DNA from: Dermacentor variabilis
Lineage: Eukaryota; Arthropoda; Arachnida; Ixodida; Ixodidae
Direction: 5' to 3'
Assembly: GCF_050947875.1 (NCBI RefSeq)
Contig: NC_134568.1
Span: 211,115,632-211,179,631, forward strand
DNA: 64,000 nucleotides
Below the pieces are notes generated by a model. That model saw only the letters and a program-made list of their open reading frames with translations, had not been told where the DNA came from and did no database searches. This document shows positions 43,995 through 55,906 of this stretch, in pieces. Position 1 is the stretch's first letter. Each line of letters begins with the position of its first letter. A program made the position numbers and the translations under genes.

Positions 43995-45020
43995 ATGAAC
44001 GTAATATCTGCCATTCTGTGGACATTCAGCAGCTTGACCGATGGCTGCATTGCTGCTGTGTGCTTATTTCTACGGGCCAACGAACTTCTTGGAAGCATTA
44101 TCCTTGATGCCTGCTTGTATGCAACGAGCGTGCTTCGTTGTTTCGGGAAATGCTTGTGCCAAGCTTACACAGAACTTACCTTCTTCTGTCAGGACATCGT
44201 CTCTTTTGTCGATTTCATCGTCAACGTAACCGACGCAATAGTCCATGGCAGTGTAGACTGCATTGTCAGGACTTTATATGCCGTGCTTCGTTTAGTGGCT
44301 TTTCTGAAGACAAGTTTTGTGAACGGATACAACGGAGTGGTCTCAACAGCATCTGAAGTTGTGTCGTCATGCCACAGTTTCGTGGCACTTCTGCTGAATT
44401 CAGTAGTACTGTTGTTGCAAATTCTGCCGTACCTTGCAGTTCAGGTTGGGCATTATGCGCTCTACGTTGTATCTGAGATCGCAATGTTCATTTTGACCTG
44501 TGTTATGGCGGCGGTTGGCTCCGTAGTGAGTGCGACCGTCACTACGGCTTGTGTGCTGTCGCAGTTTCTCTTCGGTCAGCCGGGAGACGTGTACACCGGA
44601 TTAGTAATCCTACTGCTGACAGCGATCATCTTGAAGATTGCTGTTCGTGCAAGAGCTCATCGAACCGTGTGGAGACGTGCCTTGCGTCTTGCCAACACCA
44701 TCACATATTGGAAGCCACAGCGGCGGCGGCAGTCCAGCGGAATGAGAGAAAGTCCATCGCCTCCTCCATTTACGATGACTTTGCGACGAACCACTGCACT
44801 ACGCAGGGACAGAATGAATCGCCTCGAGCAAGAACTTGAACAGGAACGAGAAAAACAGCTTTGCGTTGTGTGCCTAAATGAGGCACGTTCTGTCATCCTT
44901 CTGCCTTGTCGTCATTTTGCCCTGTGTACCCAGTGCCTTGGAACACTGTTTCAGCAGCAGCAACAGACATGTCCGATGTGTCGACATACTATTTATGAAG
45001 CAATTCCTGTGTATGCTTGA
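43995..45020 (+). CDS. RNF26: RNF26-like multi-pass membrane RING-type E3 ubiquitin ligase
   Basis: This 341-residue protein lies in a single coding exon. Residues 1-215 hold several hydrophobic segments (roughly 3-25, 64-84, 92-106, 125-150, 156-195 and 202-216), with no cleavable signal obvious. Residues 220-275 are basic and Ser/Pro rich. A short charged helix (LEQELEQEREK) precedes a C-terminal C3HC4 RING: C290, C293, C305, H307, C311, C314, C326, C329. The protein ends in a short conserved tail, IPVYA (human RNF26 ends NVYL). The architecture matches RNF26, an ER membrane E3 that in vertebrates organises perinuclear endosomes and modulates STING. The tick protein is shorter than the human one (about 433). 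The start ATG at 43995 is the first Met of the open frame. A probable non-coding 5' exon ends at 43874. Part of this exon (44042-44323, codons 16-110) is duplicated in inverse orientation just upstream. Confidence 0.9.
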   Translation: MNVISAILWTFSSLTDGCIAAVCLFLRANELLGSIILDACLYATSVLRCFGKCLCQAYTELTFFCQDIVSFVDFIVNVTDAIVHGSVDCIVRTLYAVLRLVAFLKTSFVNGYNGVVSTASEVVSSCHSFVALLLNSVVLLLQILPYLAVQVGHYALYVVSEIAMFILTCVMAAVGSVVSATVTTACVLSQFLFGQPGDVYTGLVILLLTAIILKIAVRARAHRTVWRRALRLANTITYWKPQRRRQSSGMRESPSPPPFTMTLRRTTALRRDRMNRLEQELEQEREKQLCVVCLNEARSVILLPCRHFALCTQCLGTLFQQQQQTCPMCRHTIYEAIPVYA

Positions 45021-47058
45021 ACATTTTCAAGAGCTGACTCATTTCCTTGCAAGTACTAGAGGTTTCAGGAAACCTTTTTTTTTTGTGTTGTTTTTATGCC
45101 TTTTGTTATGTGTTTGTGTTTTGTTATGCCTTTTGTGTTGCATCAATGTTTCAGAGCATGAACACATTTTGTGTACTGTGGTGCATACCCCACAATGTAA
45201 ATAGCAAGAGGAACGCTATCATGTTTGACATATACAGACTTTTTTTTGGCTTTGTGCGACGGCATTTAGCATTGACAGTGTTCCATCTGTATTGAAATGC
45301 CTGTGATGTACCTTATGTAAGACTGTGAAGGGTACGTTCAGTCGGCCACTGTGTGACTAGGATACAGCAGAACCCTGCTGTAGAAGTTTTATTCAAGCCG
45401 AGCAGGTTTCTATAGTACTGAATGAAATTTTTGTTAATTAGCTTGTCCATAAATGGCATGAACGTAGCTTAACCAACATGGGTTAGTTTTGTTGGCCCAT
45501 GCTGGTAAACTGGGCACGATGGGAGTATGCACAGCAGACTCCATGAGCTACCAGTGATGATTCAGTTAAACATTGCCCGGAAAAATGCTGCAGTGCATCA
45601 TTTGTCTTTATAGCCAATGCCAGTAGCTTGGTGATCGAACTTTCTTTGTTTGCTCCGATGGGGTACATTTCTGTTGCTTGTGTTTATGCAATGGGCTGTC
45701 TTGCTTTGGCTGTTAACTGCCTTGTGTCCAATTCTAAAGTAATATTTACAAATAGAAAGCAGGAAATTTAAGTGCATATAGTGTTTCATTCACTAAAAGT
45801 GGAGCATTACTGTTCATGACTTATTTATAGTGTTTTATAAAGGGACTGACAACTGATCAAAGTGTGTTACAAGATTATGAGGTAAATGAAAATAATGTAC
45901 TTTGTTTACATTAATAGAATCAAGACAGGATATGAGCCATTTAAGGTATGATTATCATTTTAAATTGGCACATTAATGTAAAACTGCATTCTTAACAACA
46001 CACTGCTGTGAAACTGATAAAACATTAGAGCCTCCTGCATGATCACAAATTGGTGTTAGTGACTTAGCTGTCATTAACTGCACTGCACTTTTTGTTTAAA
46101 AGTGTTTGTTATATTTTATATGCATTTGTAATATCAGTATGTACTGCAATGTAAAGAAAAAAGGTTTATGTTTACAATTGACGCTGTCTGTCATGGCAAT
46201 GACAGGAACAGCAGCATCCCTCATTGCATGGCAATGTGCAAAATTGGTTTTGTATGTGTGAGTTAGCAAGTCCTCCTCATTGTATTGTTATCTCCCAGTG
46301 AGATACAGAATGCCCATAATTTACCCGCTATGGTTACGTAGTGGCTTTGGCATGGCACTGCTATGCATGAGGTCAGGGAGTAGCAAGTGCATGTGTGTAT
46401 CATTAGAAATAATTCAGCAGTTCTGAAGGCATAAGTACAAAAGGATCATCAAAGTAAAAAAGTATATATTCTTGCAGCTGCACTTGGCTCCTGGCACAAT
46501 TTATGTCAAGATTTTGATGGAAGCCTAAGGACCGTGATGGTAAAAGCCGTAACGATGATGCCAACTACAGCAAAAAAGAAATGAGGTCATGTTGGCTTCC
46601 CTGACTCGTCAGCTCCCATCAGGGTAGCCAAAACATGTTTCTTTCATTTTTTTTTTTTGTGTGTGTGTGGTCAGGGTCTTTTTTATTTATTGTCAGAGTA
46701 CAATTGGGGGGCATCACACTTGCTTCTCTTTCCATCATAGGACTACACGTTCATGACTTCAAACATAAAGATTATTAATAAATATGTTCCAGGGTGTTTT
46801 CCACCCAGCTGCTTGTAGGGTTGGTCACTCAGGATGGTAAACATTCCACTACATTTTGAATATAGGTACCGTATAAAGATTAGTTGTCAGCCCCATTAAG
46901 CAAATGAAGCATAATGTTTTTTATTGTTGAACTGAGGGACATTTGATCTCTGCTGTGATGAGCAAAGTATTATTTTGGCATACAAAGAGTATTGCATTGA
47001 AAATCACTGCCATTTTAAGAAAATCTGTATATTGACCATGCAAGAGTGCATAGGCTTC
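45021..47058 (+). other. RNF26: Probable RNF26 3' UTR, AT-rich, no coding potential
   Basis: About 2 kb of AT-rich, low-complexity sequence without splice-supported exons or recognised repeats, apart from a short stretch near 45366-45420 vaguely like a Tigger terminal repeat. Length and position fit a long 3' UTR ending at one of two AATAAA signals. This is inference without transcript data. Confidence 0.4.
46777..46782 (+). terminator. Candidate RNF26 poly(A) signal AATAAA (proximal)
   Basis: AATAAA is followed by a GU-rich stretch (tatgttccagggtgtttt). It would give a 3' UTR of about 1.8 kb. It is one of two plausible signals. Confidence 0.35.
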
Positions 47059-47064
47059 AATAAA
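47059..47064 (+). terminator. Candidate RNF26 poly(A) signal AATAAA (distal)
   Basis: AATAAA at 47059 is followed by gtgtctgtccc, a U/GU-rich downstream element. It would give a 3' UTR of about 2.05 kb, just before a SINE at 47234. Confidence 0.4.
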
Positions 47065-47233
47065 GTGTCTGTCCCAAAAAGTGAGCCCCACTTTTCATGC
47101 ACATTGTTCCTGCCGGACTACATGCACCATAGCTTTATATGTCCATTGTAGCAAGTTCTTTGTTTGTTTGTTTTTTTGTACTGTACCTGACAATTTGTTT
47201 TGATATTTTATTTGGTTGTCTCCAAAACACTTT

Positions 47234-47475
47234 ACCTGCCATGATGGCCTAGTTGCTTTGTTGTCGCGCTGCTAAACCTGAGGGCACAAAATTAAATCTT
47301 GGCCGCTGTGGCCGCATTTTGATGTGGGCGAAATGCAAAAACACCTGTGTACCGTGTGTAGGGTGCAGGTTAAAGAGCCCCAGGTGATCACAGTTAATAC
47401 GGAGTCCCCCACTACAGCATGGCTGATAATCTTATGGTGGTTTTGGCATGTAAAATCCCAGAATTTAATTTTTTA
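47234..47475 (+). mobile_element. Ruka-like SINE
   Basis: Box A-like gccatgatggcctagttgc, then gcgaaatgcaaaaacacctg, gttaaagagccccaggtg and gtggttttggcatgtaaaat, in the family's usual order. Confidence 0.85.
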
Positions 47476-48599
47476 GAACACCTTAAGTGCATTGGTTTTT
47501 GTTTTTAATTAATTTTGGCACAGAAGCATTTCATCAGTGTGTCTTCCACTAACTTCCTGTGCAACATCTATAATGGCATCAACATAATTGCTGCTACACA
47601 TTTACATTAATAAGCAAGGTTTAGAGGGAATAAATTGCTAACAGTTGTTTCCCAGTCACATGGCAGTTTACATTGCCAGTGTCTTAGTTCATTTACCCCA
47701 AATTTTGCTGACCATTTGTATTGGCCATTTAGTTACGTAATTTGCACCTTCATAGCTTTCACTGTTCATTATGTTTGATCTTGTGTTTGGTCTTCTTTTG
47801 AATAGGGAAGTGCTTCATGGTTAGGTCTCTTTTAGTTTACTGCTAGCAGACATCAAAATTATGGTATGCTTAGTACAGGTTCCCTGAATAGGCTCAAAAG
47901 GTTTCTATATTCAATATCTTTCTCAAAAGCTTTCTGCAGTCACTTTGTTTGATTCCCAAATACAGTTTGGAGATTGTTAGGACTGTGTTTTAGGGAGGGA
48001 GGGCAAGAAGAGCTGTCAAATTGTGCACTTGCTTTTTAATAAAGGGGTTAAGCTATGAATTAAAATTGTCATACAGCTGATCACTGGTTACAATGAAAAT
48101 TATGGTGTGTGAGGAGAGTCAGTGTAAGGCAAACTGCCATAGTGAAGTTTGTATCAAGTGGCATGTGTATGTGTGCAGACCAAAAATTTTTGTTGAAAAG
48201 TTGTGTATAAAGACTTCGTGCAAACTTTGTGGTGGTGTTCTGCATATAGAACTATATTATCTCCAATAAACTCCATATGTTGTATATTTCTTAAATGCCT
48301 TGCATGTGAAAAAGCTGCAGGAATGACATCCCAAAAGAATTTATTGAAAGCATTAGTGGATTATCGATGGATTTATAAAGAGCAAGAAGTATGCCTTGAA
48401 GTTTTTGTATGGTTTTACTTTTCCTAGTATGCTGTACTGCATTGCCATGAATGGCGATGCTCGGTCCACTGTCGCTTAACCATGCTTTGACTTTCACTGC
48501 GACAAGCACTTCAGTTCTTGGAAACCAGGTTTCTCAAACAGACATAATGTAATGTCTGACGTAAGAGTTCTGTGGAAACTCGCAAGGTGTAGAGAAGAA
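47476..48599. other. Intergenic, no recognised content
   Basis: AT-rich sequence between RNF26 and the LINE. No exon or repeat end was identified. Confidence 0.3.
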
Positions 48600-51495
48600 A
48601 TTAATAAAGGGAAAATTAGACATCCACCCCTATCCTGCGCCAACTGATTCCAACTAGCGCCCGTGAATTTCCTGATTTCATCACTCCGCCTAGTCTTCTG
48701 CCGTCCTCGACTGCATTTCCCTTCTCTTGGTACCCATTCTGTAACCCTAATGGTCCAACGGTTATCTAACCTGCACATTACATGACCTCCCAGCTCCATC
48801 TTTTTCTCCTAATGTCAATTGAAATATCGGCTATACCCGTTTGCTCTCTGATCCAAACCGCTCTCCTTCTGTCTCTTAATGTTATGCCTAGCATTCTTCG
48901 TTGCATTGCTCTTTGCGCAGTCTCAAGCACTTGGTCTCAAGCTTCTTTTTCAATCTCCAAGTCTCTGCCCCATATGTCAGCACCAGTAAAATGCACTGAT
49001 TGTATATTTTCCTTTTCAATGATAACGGTAAGCTTCCAGTCAGGAGCTGACAATGTCTGCCCTATGCGATACAACCCAATTTTATTCTTCTATGAGTTTC
49101 CTTCTCATGATCAGCGTTCCCTGTGATTAGTTGACCTAGATAAACACACTCCTTCACAAACTCTAGAGATTGACTGCCAATCTGTTCATCATTATCTTTG
49201 TCTTCTGGATATTAATTTTCAACCCCACCCTTACACTCACTCTGTTAAGGTCCTGAATCATTTGTTGTAACTCATCTGCAGTGTTGCTGAATAGAACAGT
49301 GTCATCGGCAAACCGAAGTTTGCTGCGATCTTCACCGTCGATCCTTGCTCCTAAGCCTTCCCAGTTTAATAGCTTGAATACTTCTTCCAAGCACGCAGTG
49401 AATAGCATTGCAGAGATTGCGTCTCCCTGTCTCACCCCTTTCTTTATAGGTACCTTCCTACTTCTTTTGCGTAGAATTAAGGTAGCTGTGGAATCTCTGT
49501 AGATATTTTCTAAGGTATTTATGCAAGCCTTCTGCACTCCTTGATTACGTAATGCCTCCATGACTGCTGGTATCTCTACTGAAACAAATGCCTTTCGTAA
49601 TCTTATGAAAGCCAGATAGAGAGGCCTATTGTATTCTGCAGATTTTTCGAGTGCCTGATTAATGACGTAGATGTGATCCATTGTAGAGTATCCCTTCCTG
49701 AAGCCAGCCTGTTCCCTTGGTTGACTAAAGTCCAGCGTTGCCCTTATTCTGTTGGAAATAATTTCATGAATATTCTATGTAATACTGGGAGTAAGCTAAT
49801 GGACCTATAATTATTCTATTCTTTAACGTCTCCCTTCTTGTGTATTAGTATAAAGTTTGCATTCTTCCAGTTTTCTGGGACCATTGCAGTCGATAGACAC
49901 ATTGTATATAGAGCCGCCGGTTTTCCAACCATTATGTCTCCTTCATCTTTTATTAAATCGACTGTTATTCCATCTTCTTCCGCCACACTTCCTTGTTTCA
50001 TGTCTTGCAAGGCCCTTCTGACCACATCACTAGTTATAGGAGGAGATTCTGTATCCCGTTCATTACTGTTTCTAATGGAGGTATTTAGACTCCTCTGGGT
50101 ACTATACAGGTCAGCATAGAATTCTTCCGCTGTGTTTACTAGACCTTCAAGATTGCTGATAATATTACCCTGCTTATCTTTCGCTGCATAAATCTTGGTT
50201 TGTCCTGTGCCAAGTTTCCTTATCGCTGATTTTAGGCTGCGTCCATTCTTTACAGCTTCTTCAGTCTTTCTCACGTTATAGTTTCCAATATCACTTATTT
50301 TTGCCTTATTGATCAGTTTTGACAGTTCCGTGAATTCTGTCTTATCTCTCGAGTTTGACACTTTCATTCTTTATCATTTCTTTATTAGGTCCTTTATTTG
50401 GGAGAACTTGCCTGCTGGTTGCCTTGGTGCCTCGCCTCCCGCTTCAATTGCTGCCTCTGAAGCCAGCCTAGTTAATTACGGTTTCATTCATTCCCTCTAT
50501 GTCATCTTCATCTCTCTGTTCTAAGGCTTCATAGTATTTGTTTGCAAGTTCCAGCCTGAATTGGTATTGTTTTACCCTTTTGCATCTAGGTTGGCCTATT
50601 TCTTCCTGACCAATTTTACTCTCTCTTCAAACTGAGGTGAATCCTAGACCTCACTATCCTATGATCACTCCATTTTACCCTAACACTTCTACATCCTGCA
50701 TTTTGCTAGGATCGGCAGAAAGTATGAAATCAATTTCATTTCTTGTTTCACCATTAGGGCTTTTCCAGGTCCACTTTCTGTTGCTACGCTTCCTGAAGAA
50801 GGTGTTCATTATTCAAAGCTTATTCCTTTCTGCTAATTCTACCATCATCACTCCTCTAGCGTACCTAGAATCAGTGCCGTAGTTGCCAATTGCCTGTTCA
50901 CCCGCCTGCTTTTTTCCCCACTTTTGCATTGAAGTCGCCCATTATTACTGTATATAGAGTTTGCACTTTTCTCATCGCTGATTCAACATCTTCATAGAAC
51001 TGATCTACTTCCTCATCGCCGTGGCTGGATGTTGGAGTGTAGGCTTGTACTACCTTGAATCCATACTTCTTATTAAGTTTGGTTACGACTACGGCTGCCC
51101 TCTCATTAATGCTGTAGAATTAGTCAATTTTGCCCGCTATGTCCTTATGGATTAGGAATCCCACCTCGTATTGCTTCTTATCTGGGAGACCTCTATAGTG
51201 GAGGCCGTGGCCGTTATTCAGCAGTGTATAAGCCTCACCAGTTCTTCTAATCTCACTAAGGCCGATGATATCCCAAACAATGTTTGATAGTTCCTTGAAG
51301 AGTTCTGCTAAGCTAGCCTCACTCGAAAGAGTTCGGCTGTTTAAGGTTGACAGGGTCAGTTTCCATTGGCGGTCTCTCCATATCCAGAGATTCTTAGCAC
51401 CCTCTGCTGCATTACAGGTCTGACCGCCGCCTTGATCGGGTGCTCCGCAGCTGCTGGGGACTGAGGGCCATGGGTTAATTGTAGGAATCATCAGT
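48600..51495 (-). mobile_element. Degenerate RTE-type LINE (endonuclease and reverse transcriptase)
   Basis: Reading leftward: an APE-type endonuclease start (51491-51120, SEIRRTG, VGFLIHK), the endonuclease motif MGDFNAKVG near 50940, then linker frames at 50367-49816 ending ENWKNANFILIHKKGD. The reverse transcriptase follows with NNYRSISLLPV, then KGVRQGDAISAMLFTACLEE and LRFADDTVLFSNTAD (49681-49163), which includes the catalytic FADD. Many frameshifts and stops break it, so it is inactive. The 3' end lies near 48600. Confidence 0.85.
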
Positions 51496-51739
51496 ATTTA
51501 TTCATCAATATTCAATCAGTCATCACCATCAATCATTATCAATCATCAATACTTATTCCCACTTGCCTGTGGCAAGTGGGAATAAATATTGAGATAAGAT
51601 TTGGGATGGGCAAATTCGAAGATCTGTATCGCAAATTTTTTAATGATGTGAGAGCATAATTAGTTGCCAAAGATGGAGTAATTGAAGGCCAGGTGAAGAG
51701 TAGGGGCTTGTGCAGAAGCTATGAGAAAATTAACATAGG

Positions 51740-51970
51740 AGTGTGTCTTGAGTCTTCTGCCATCCTCAACTGCGCTTCCCTTCTCTTGGCACCCACTCTG
51801 TAACCCTAATGGTCCACTGGTAATCTAACCTACCCATTACATGACCTGCTTAGTTCCATTTCTTTCTCTCAATGTCAATCAAAATATTGGCTATCCCTGT
51901 TTGCTCTCTGATCCACACCGCTCTCTTCCCGTCTCTCAACGTTATGCCCAACGTTCTTTGTTCCATTGCT
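51740..51970 (-). mobile_element. RTE LINE 3' fragment, minus orientation
   Basis: Nearly the same as about 48690-48912, e.g. ttgctctctgatcca and gttatgcc.a.cgttctttg. It abuts a plus-orientation fragment at 51968. Confidence 0.75.
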
Positions 51971-52095
51971 TTGATGAAATTAAGAAATTCGCTGGCGCTA
52001 GCTGGAATCAGTTGGTAGCAGGACAGGGGTAATTGGAGATCGCAGGGAGAGGCCTTCATCCTGCAGTGGACATAAAATAGGCTGATGATGATGAG
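51968..52095 (+). mobile_element. RTE LINE 3' terminus, plus orientation with GATGAT tail
   Basis: Reads gctggcgctagctggaatca, gagatcgcagggagaggcc and tgcagtggacataaaat, then ggctgatgatgatga, the standard end of this LINE. It is head-to-head with the preceding fragment. Confidence 0.8.
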
Positions 52096-52186
52096 TCTAA
52101 GTGTTCCTCAAACACTGGAATGAAGACGAAGCTCATGCAGAAACAGTAATAAGGTTGGAGCAAGGGAAATGTCTTAAAACACCATA

Positions 52187-52570
52187 TCCACCACAGTGGC
52201 TTAGCGGCTATGGTGTTGCACTGCGAAGCACAAGGTCAAGGGATCAAATCCCAGCCGTGGCGGCCTCATTTCAATGGTAGCGAAATGAGGCCAGACAAGA
52301 AGGATGACAGGTGGGCATAGAAACGGGTAGGGCAGTTGAAAGGTGACCAATTAGTTTGTTAGGGTTGTATGAGAAATATTAGCAAACAGAATGTGATACT
52401 CAAATATTATTGCGCAACAACAAAGACTACTGCAAATATACACATACACTCGTGTACTGTGCATTGGGGGCATGTTGAACATGCCCTGGTGGTCAAAATG
52501 AATCCAGAGTCCCCAACTACGGCATGTCTCATGATCAAATCATGGTTTTAGCACGTAAAACTGCATAATT
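52187..52570 (+). mobile_element. Ruka-like SINE, interrupted
   Basis: The 5' half (ccaccacagtggcttagcgg, gggatcaaatcccagcc) lies at 52187-52290 and the 3' half (ccctggtggtcaaaatgaat, ggttttagcacgtaaaac) at 52440-52560. About 140 bp of unrelated sequence lies between them. Confidence 0.75.
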
Positions 52571-52574
52571 CAAT

Positions 52575-54130
52575 TCAGATGTACTTTCTTGAAAACGCTA
52601 CGCTCGTTACTTTCCTGTCGGGAATGCTATGTCATGCTGATAACGCGCATGGCGTTTGTTACTGGAAAGTAGCGGGTTCACCGCGTTAAGGAAAGGAAAT
52701 GCAGACAAGAACGATGACGATTATTGTTGTGTGGTGAATATACACCCCAAAGGGTGCAACTGTTCTTAGAGTGTACACTCTTAAGCAAAATTACACCCTT
52801 TTGCTACACAATGATCATCTGTCATCAACGGTCATCACCGGTCATCTGTCCTGTCGGCATTTCCTTTCTTTAACGCGGCGAGCCCGGTAAAGGGTGTAAA
52901 CTCCAAAGTGACTGGGAAGTACCAGGCTCGCAGCGCTAAAGAAAGGAAACGCGGGCAAGACGGATGACGATTATCGTAGTGGGACAAGATAAGCCCCAAA
53001 GGGTGTAATTTTTTTTAAAGTGCAGAGTGTGTACACTCTTACACTCGAAAAAAATGTTATATCCCTTGGGCTCTATATCTGCCACACAACAATAATCGTC
53101 ATCTGCCTTGCTTGCGTTTCCTTGAAAACGCCGCGCCCTCTACTTTCCTGTCGGCAATGCTATGTCATGCTGATAACGCGCATGCCATTCGTTACTGGAA
53201 ATTACTGGGCTCGCAGCGTTAAAGAAAGGAAACGCATCAAAGCAGATGATAATTATCGTTGTGTGGCAGATCTATATACACCCCAAAGGTGCAAACTTTT
53301 TTAGAGTGTATTGTTGTGTGGCAGATATACACCCCAACGGGTGCAAACCTTTAGAGAGAGTGTGTGGCAGATATACACTCCAAAGGGTGTAAAGATTTTA
53401 GAGTGCACTCTAAAAACAGTTGCATCCTTTGGGGTGTATATTTGCCACACACCAATAATCGTCATGGGTCTTGTCCGTATTTCCTTTCTTTAAGGCGGCG
53501 AGCCTGGTACTTTCGAGTAACGAACGGCATAATCGGCACACAACGATAATCGTCATCTGCCTTGATGCGTTTCCTTTTTTTAACGCTGCGAGCCCGGAAC
53601 TTTCCAGTAACGAACGGCACGCGCGTTATCAGAAGGGGCACTCCAACACTCTTAAAACGGTTGCACCCTTTGGGGTGTATATTTGTCCCACAACGATAAT
53701 CGTCATCTGCCTTGCTTGCGTTTCCTTTCTTGAAAGCTCGGCGCTCGCTACTTTCCTGTCGAGAAGCTGCGTCACACTGATAACGCGCATGCCGTTCGAG
53801 ACTGGGAAGTAAGAAATATTTACACCCTTTGGGGCGTATCTTGTCCCACAACGATAATCGTCATCTGTCTGGCCCGCGTTTCCTTTCTTTAACGCTGCGA
53901 GCCCGGTACTTCCCAGTCGCGAACGGCATGCGCGTTATCAGTGTGACGCAGCACTCTCGACAGGAAAGTAGCGAGCGCCGAGTTTCAAGCAAGGAAATAC
54001 AAGCAAGTCAGATGACGATTATCGTTGTGGGACAAATATACACCCCAAAGGGTGCAACCGTTTTAAGAGTGTATGGTGTTGTTTGGCAGATATACAGCCC
54101 AAAAGGTGCAACCGTCTTAAGAGTGCATGT
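52575..54130. repeat. Cluster of inverted modules (foldback-like element array)
   Basis: Three modules recur in both orientations: cacaacgataatcgtcat (about 9 copies, 52716-54030), caccctttggggtgtat, and tttcctttctttaacgc-gcgagcc with tactttcc(t/a)gt. A further word, ctgataacgcgcatgc, also occurs both ways. No open reading frame of sense is present. It resembles stacked terminal repeats of a foldback or other TIR element. Confidence 0.85.
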
Positions 54131-55906
54131 GTAAATGTGCAAAGGAGTAATGAAAATGTATTTCACCCCTTGGTACTTTAAAGAATAATTTTTAAAAACG
54201 AATAATAAAGGTAATGTATATTCTTTGTTTAGGAAAGAGCCTAACTGTTGATTCTGTTGCCCTTTATTGCCGAATAGACGGAACTTTTCTTCATGATGGC
54301 AACATTGAGCGAACAAAACCCATGCGAAAAGCGGCGAGCGGCGTATCTTGACTGAGGACCCGGAGCGATTAATTTTTGGTGCCACTGAGGAAAAACATTG
54401 CGCGTCTTTGGAGAAGAGAGCTGCGCTTCTAGGTTTAAACAGGTGAGAACCGGTACAGGGTATGTGTGATGAGTTCATTGAACGTTGAGTTGTTAGTGCA
54501 AACCAGCAAGGCAGAAACACGACACGCTAAGCCTAACCGCGACTATGCGCGCGGGACAAGTCTGTTTTAAAATGTGGTCGAAGACGTTACAGTGAAGAGT
54601 TCTAGTTTACGACAGTACATTAGTAAATAACCTGGTAGTCATTGCAAGTGTTGTCAGCGTGGTTGCAACCTTTGCAGTGTTATTGGGTTATGAACTCCAG
54701 CGATGTCTTGTGTAGGCAGACGTAGTTACAAATGCGCCTGCTAGTTTTCGTGCTACGTGAACAACCACTTGAGCAAAGTGCGAAGTGTGTAAAACTTTAT
54801 TCCGCGTATACGCTGCTTGATTGAGTTTGACTTTCGTGTACAGCAGTATGGTAAAAAAGCCGAATGCAGTAAATGCACTGCTGTAGAGGATAGTGAAGCG
54901 AAACGAAGGAAAGCTTCTTGGGCCCGGTTTTTATTTATATTTTTTTTTTTTACAGTTTCGATTCTCGGAAAGGGATTGAGAAGGCGCTCTCTTAATCTAC
55001 TAAATGGTGCCGGAGTGACGGTGTTTTTCTCAAGCAGGGATTGGCTCAAGGTGGTTATGGAAGTGCAACGTTTACCTGCACTCGGGAAAAATTGAGAGCT
55101 TCCTATCGGCGCCTATTCAAAACCAATCTCATGTTGGAGGCCTATTAATTATAACACTTTAGGTGGTGAATAATGCATCATAGTTTTCTTCGCCACCAGG
55201 TGGTCTCGTGGGAAAATAAAGAAAATGTTTGCAGACATATCAAACCAACGTACTCTGTAAACGTTTATTCATAGCAAATATTGCAGGCGGAGCTGTGCTT
55301 TCCCTGAATGTAAAGATTAAAGGTTTTGCCTACTAGATACTGCAAGTACACCTTGATTTGCACTGGCAAGCTCAGGCATGGTGTGACCTGTGTGGCTTTT
55401 CTTGGTAGCAGATTTATATATTTGTTAAATGCATAAAAAAGGTTATGTTTTGAAGGTGAGTTATGACTTTGTATACTACATAATGCAGCTTGATATTAAT
55501 TATGCCACAAGCATTTCGACCGATTTATTTTTGTTACATTGACTCAATCACCAGAACAAGTTCCTCCATTTGCATTGCTTGGTACATATCCTATGCTAGA
55601 GCATTATGTTGTAGATGAGTAAGCAACTTTAAAACCTTTGAATATTTAGAATGTGGAAGAGAATCGCCTGCTGACAATTCTGTGATCTGATATTGCAGTG
55701 TTACCTTTTCTGACTTGACACTCATGCCAGCACATCATAAAGATGGGAAGCCAGACAGCCCTTTGTTTCTAAATTTTACATGCTCATTTGCTAAATGAGT
55801 ACTTTTAGCCAATAAGTTTGACGTATTTCACTTAATGCATTGGTCATGTGTATCACATTAACCAGAGAACTGATGTCATGAAAATAGCAATGTAATATGC
55901 AGGGCC
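54131..55906. other. Intergenic, no gene recognised
   Basis: No domain, splice-supported exon or transposon end was seen. The open frame at 54817-55095 crosses a 15-nt T run and looks non-coding. Confidence 0.3.

Noticed and set aside
52575..54130. CRISPR-like or satellite array
   Set aside because: Repeats alternate in orientation with irregular spacing. This fits transposon ends, and the genome is eukaryotic.
54817..55095. 92-codon plus-strand open frame
   Set aside because: Crosses a T run giving FIFFFFTV-like sequence, with no known similarity or splice support.
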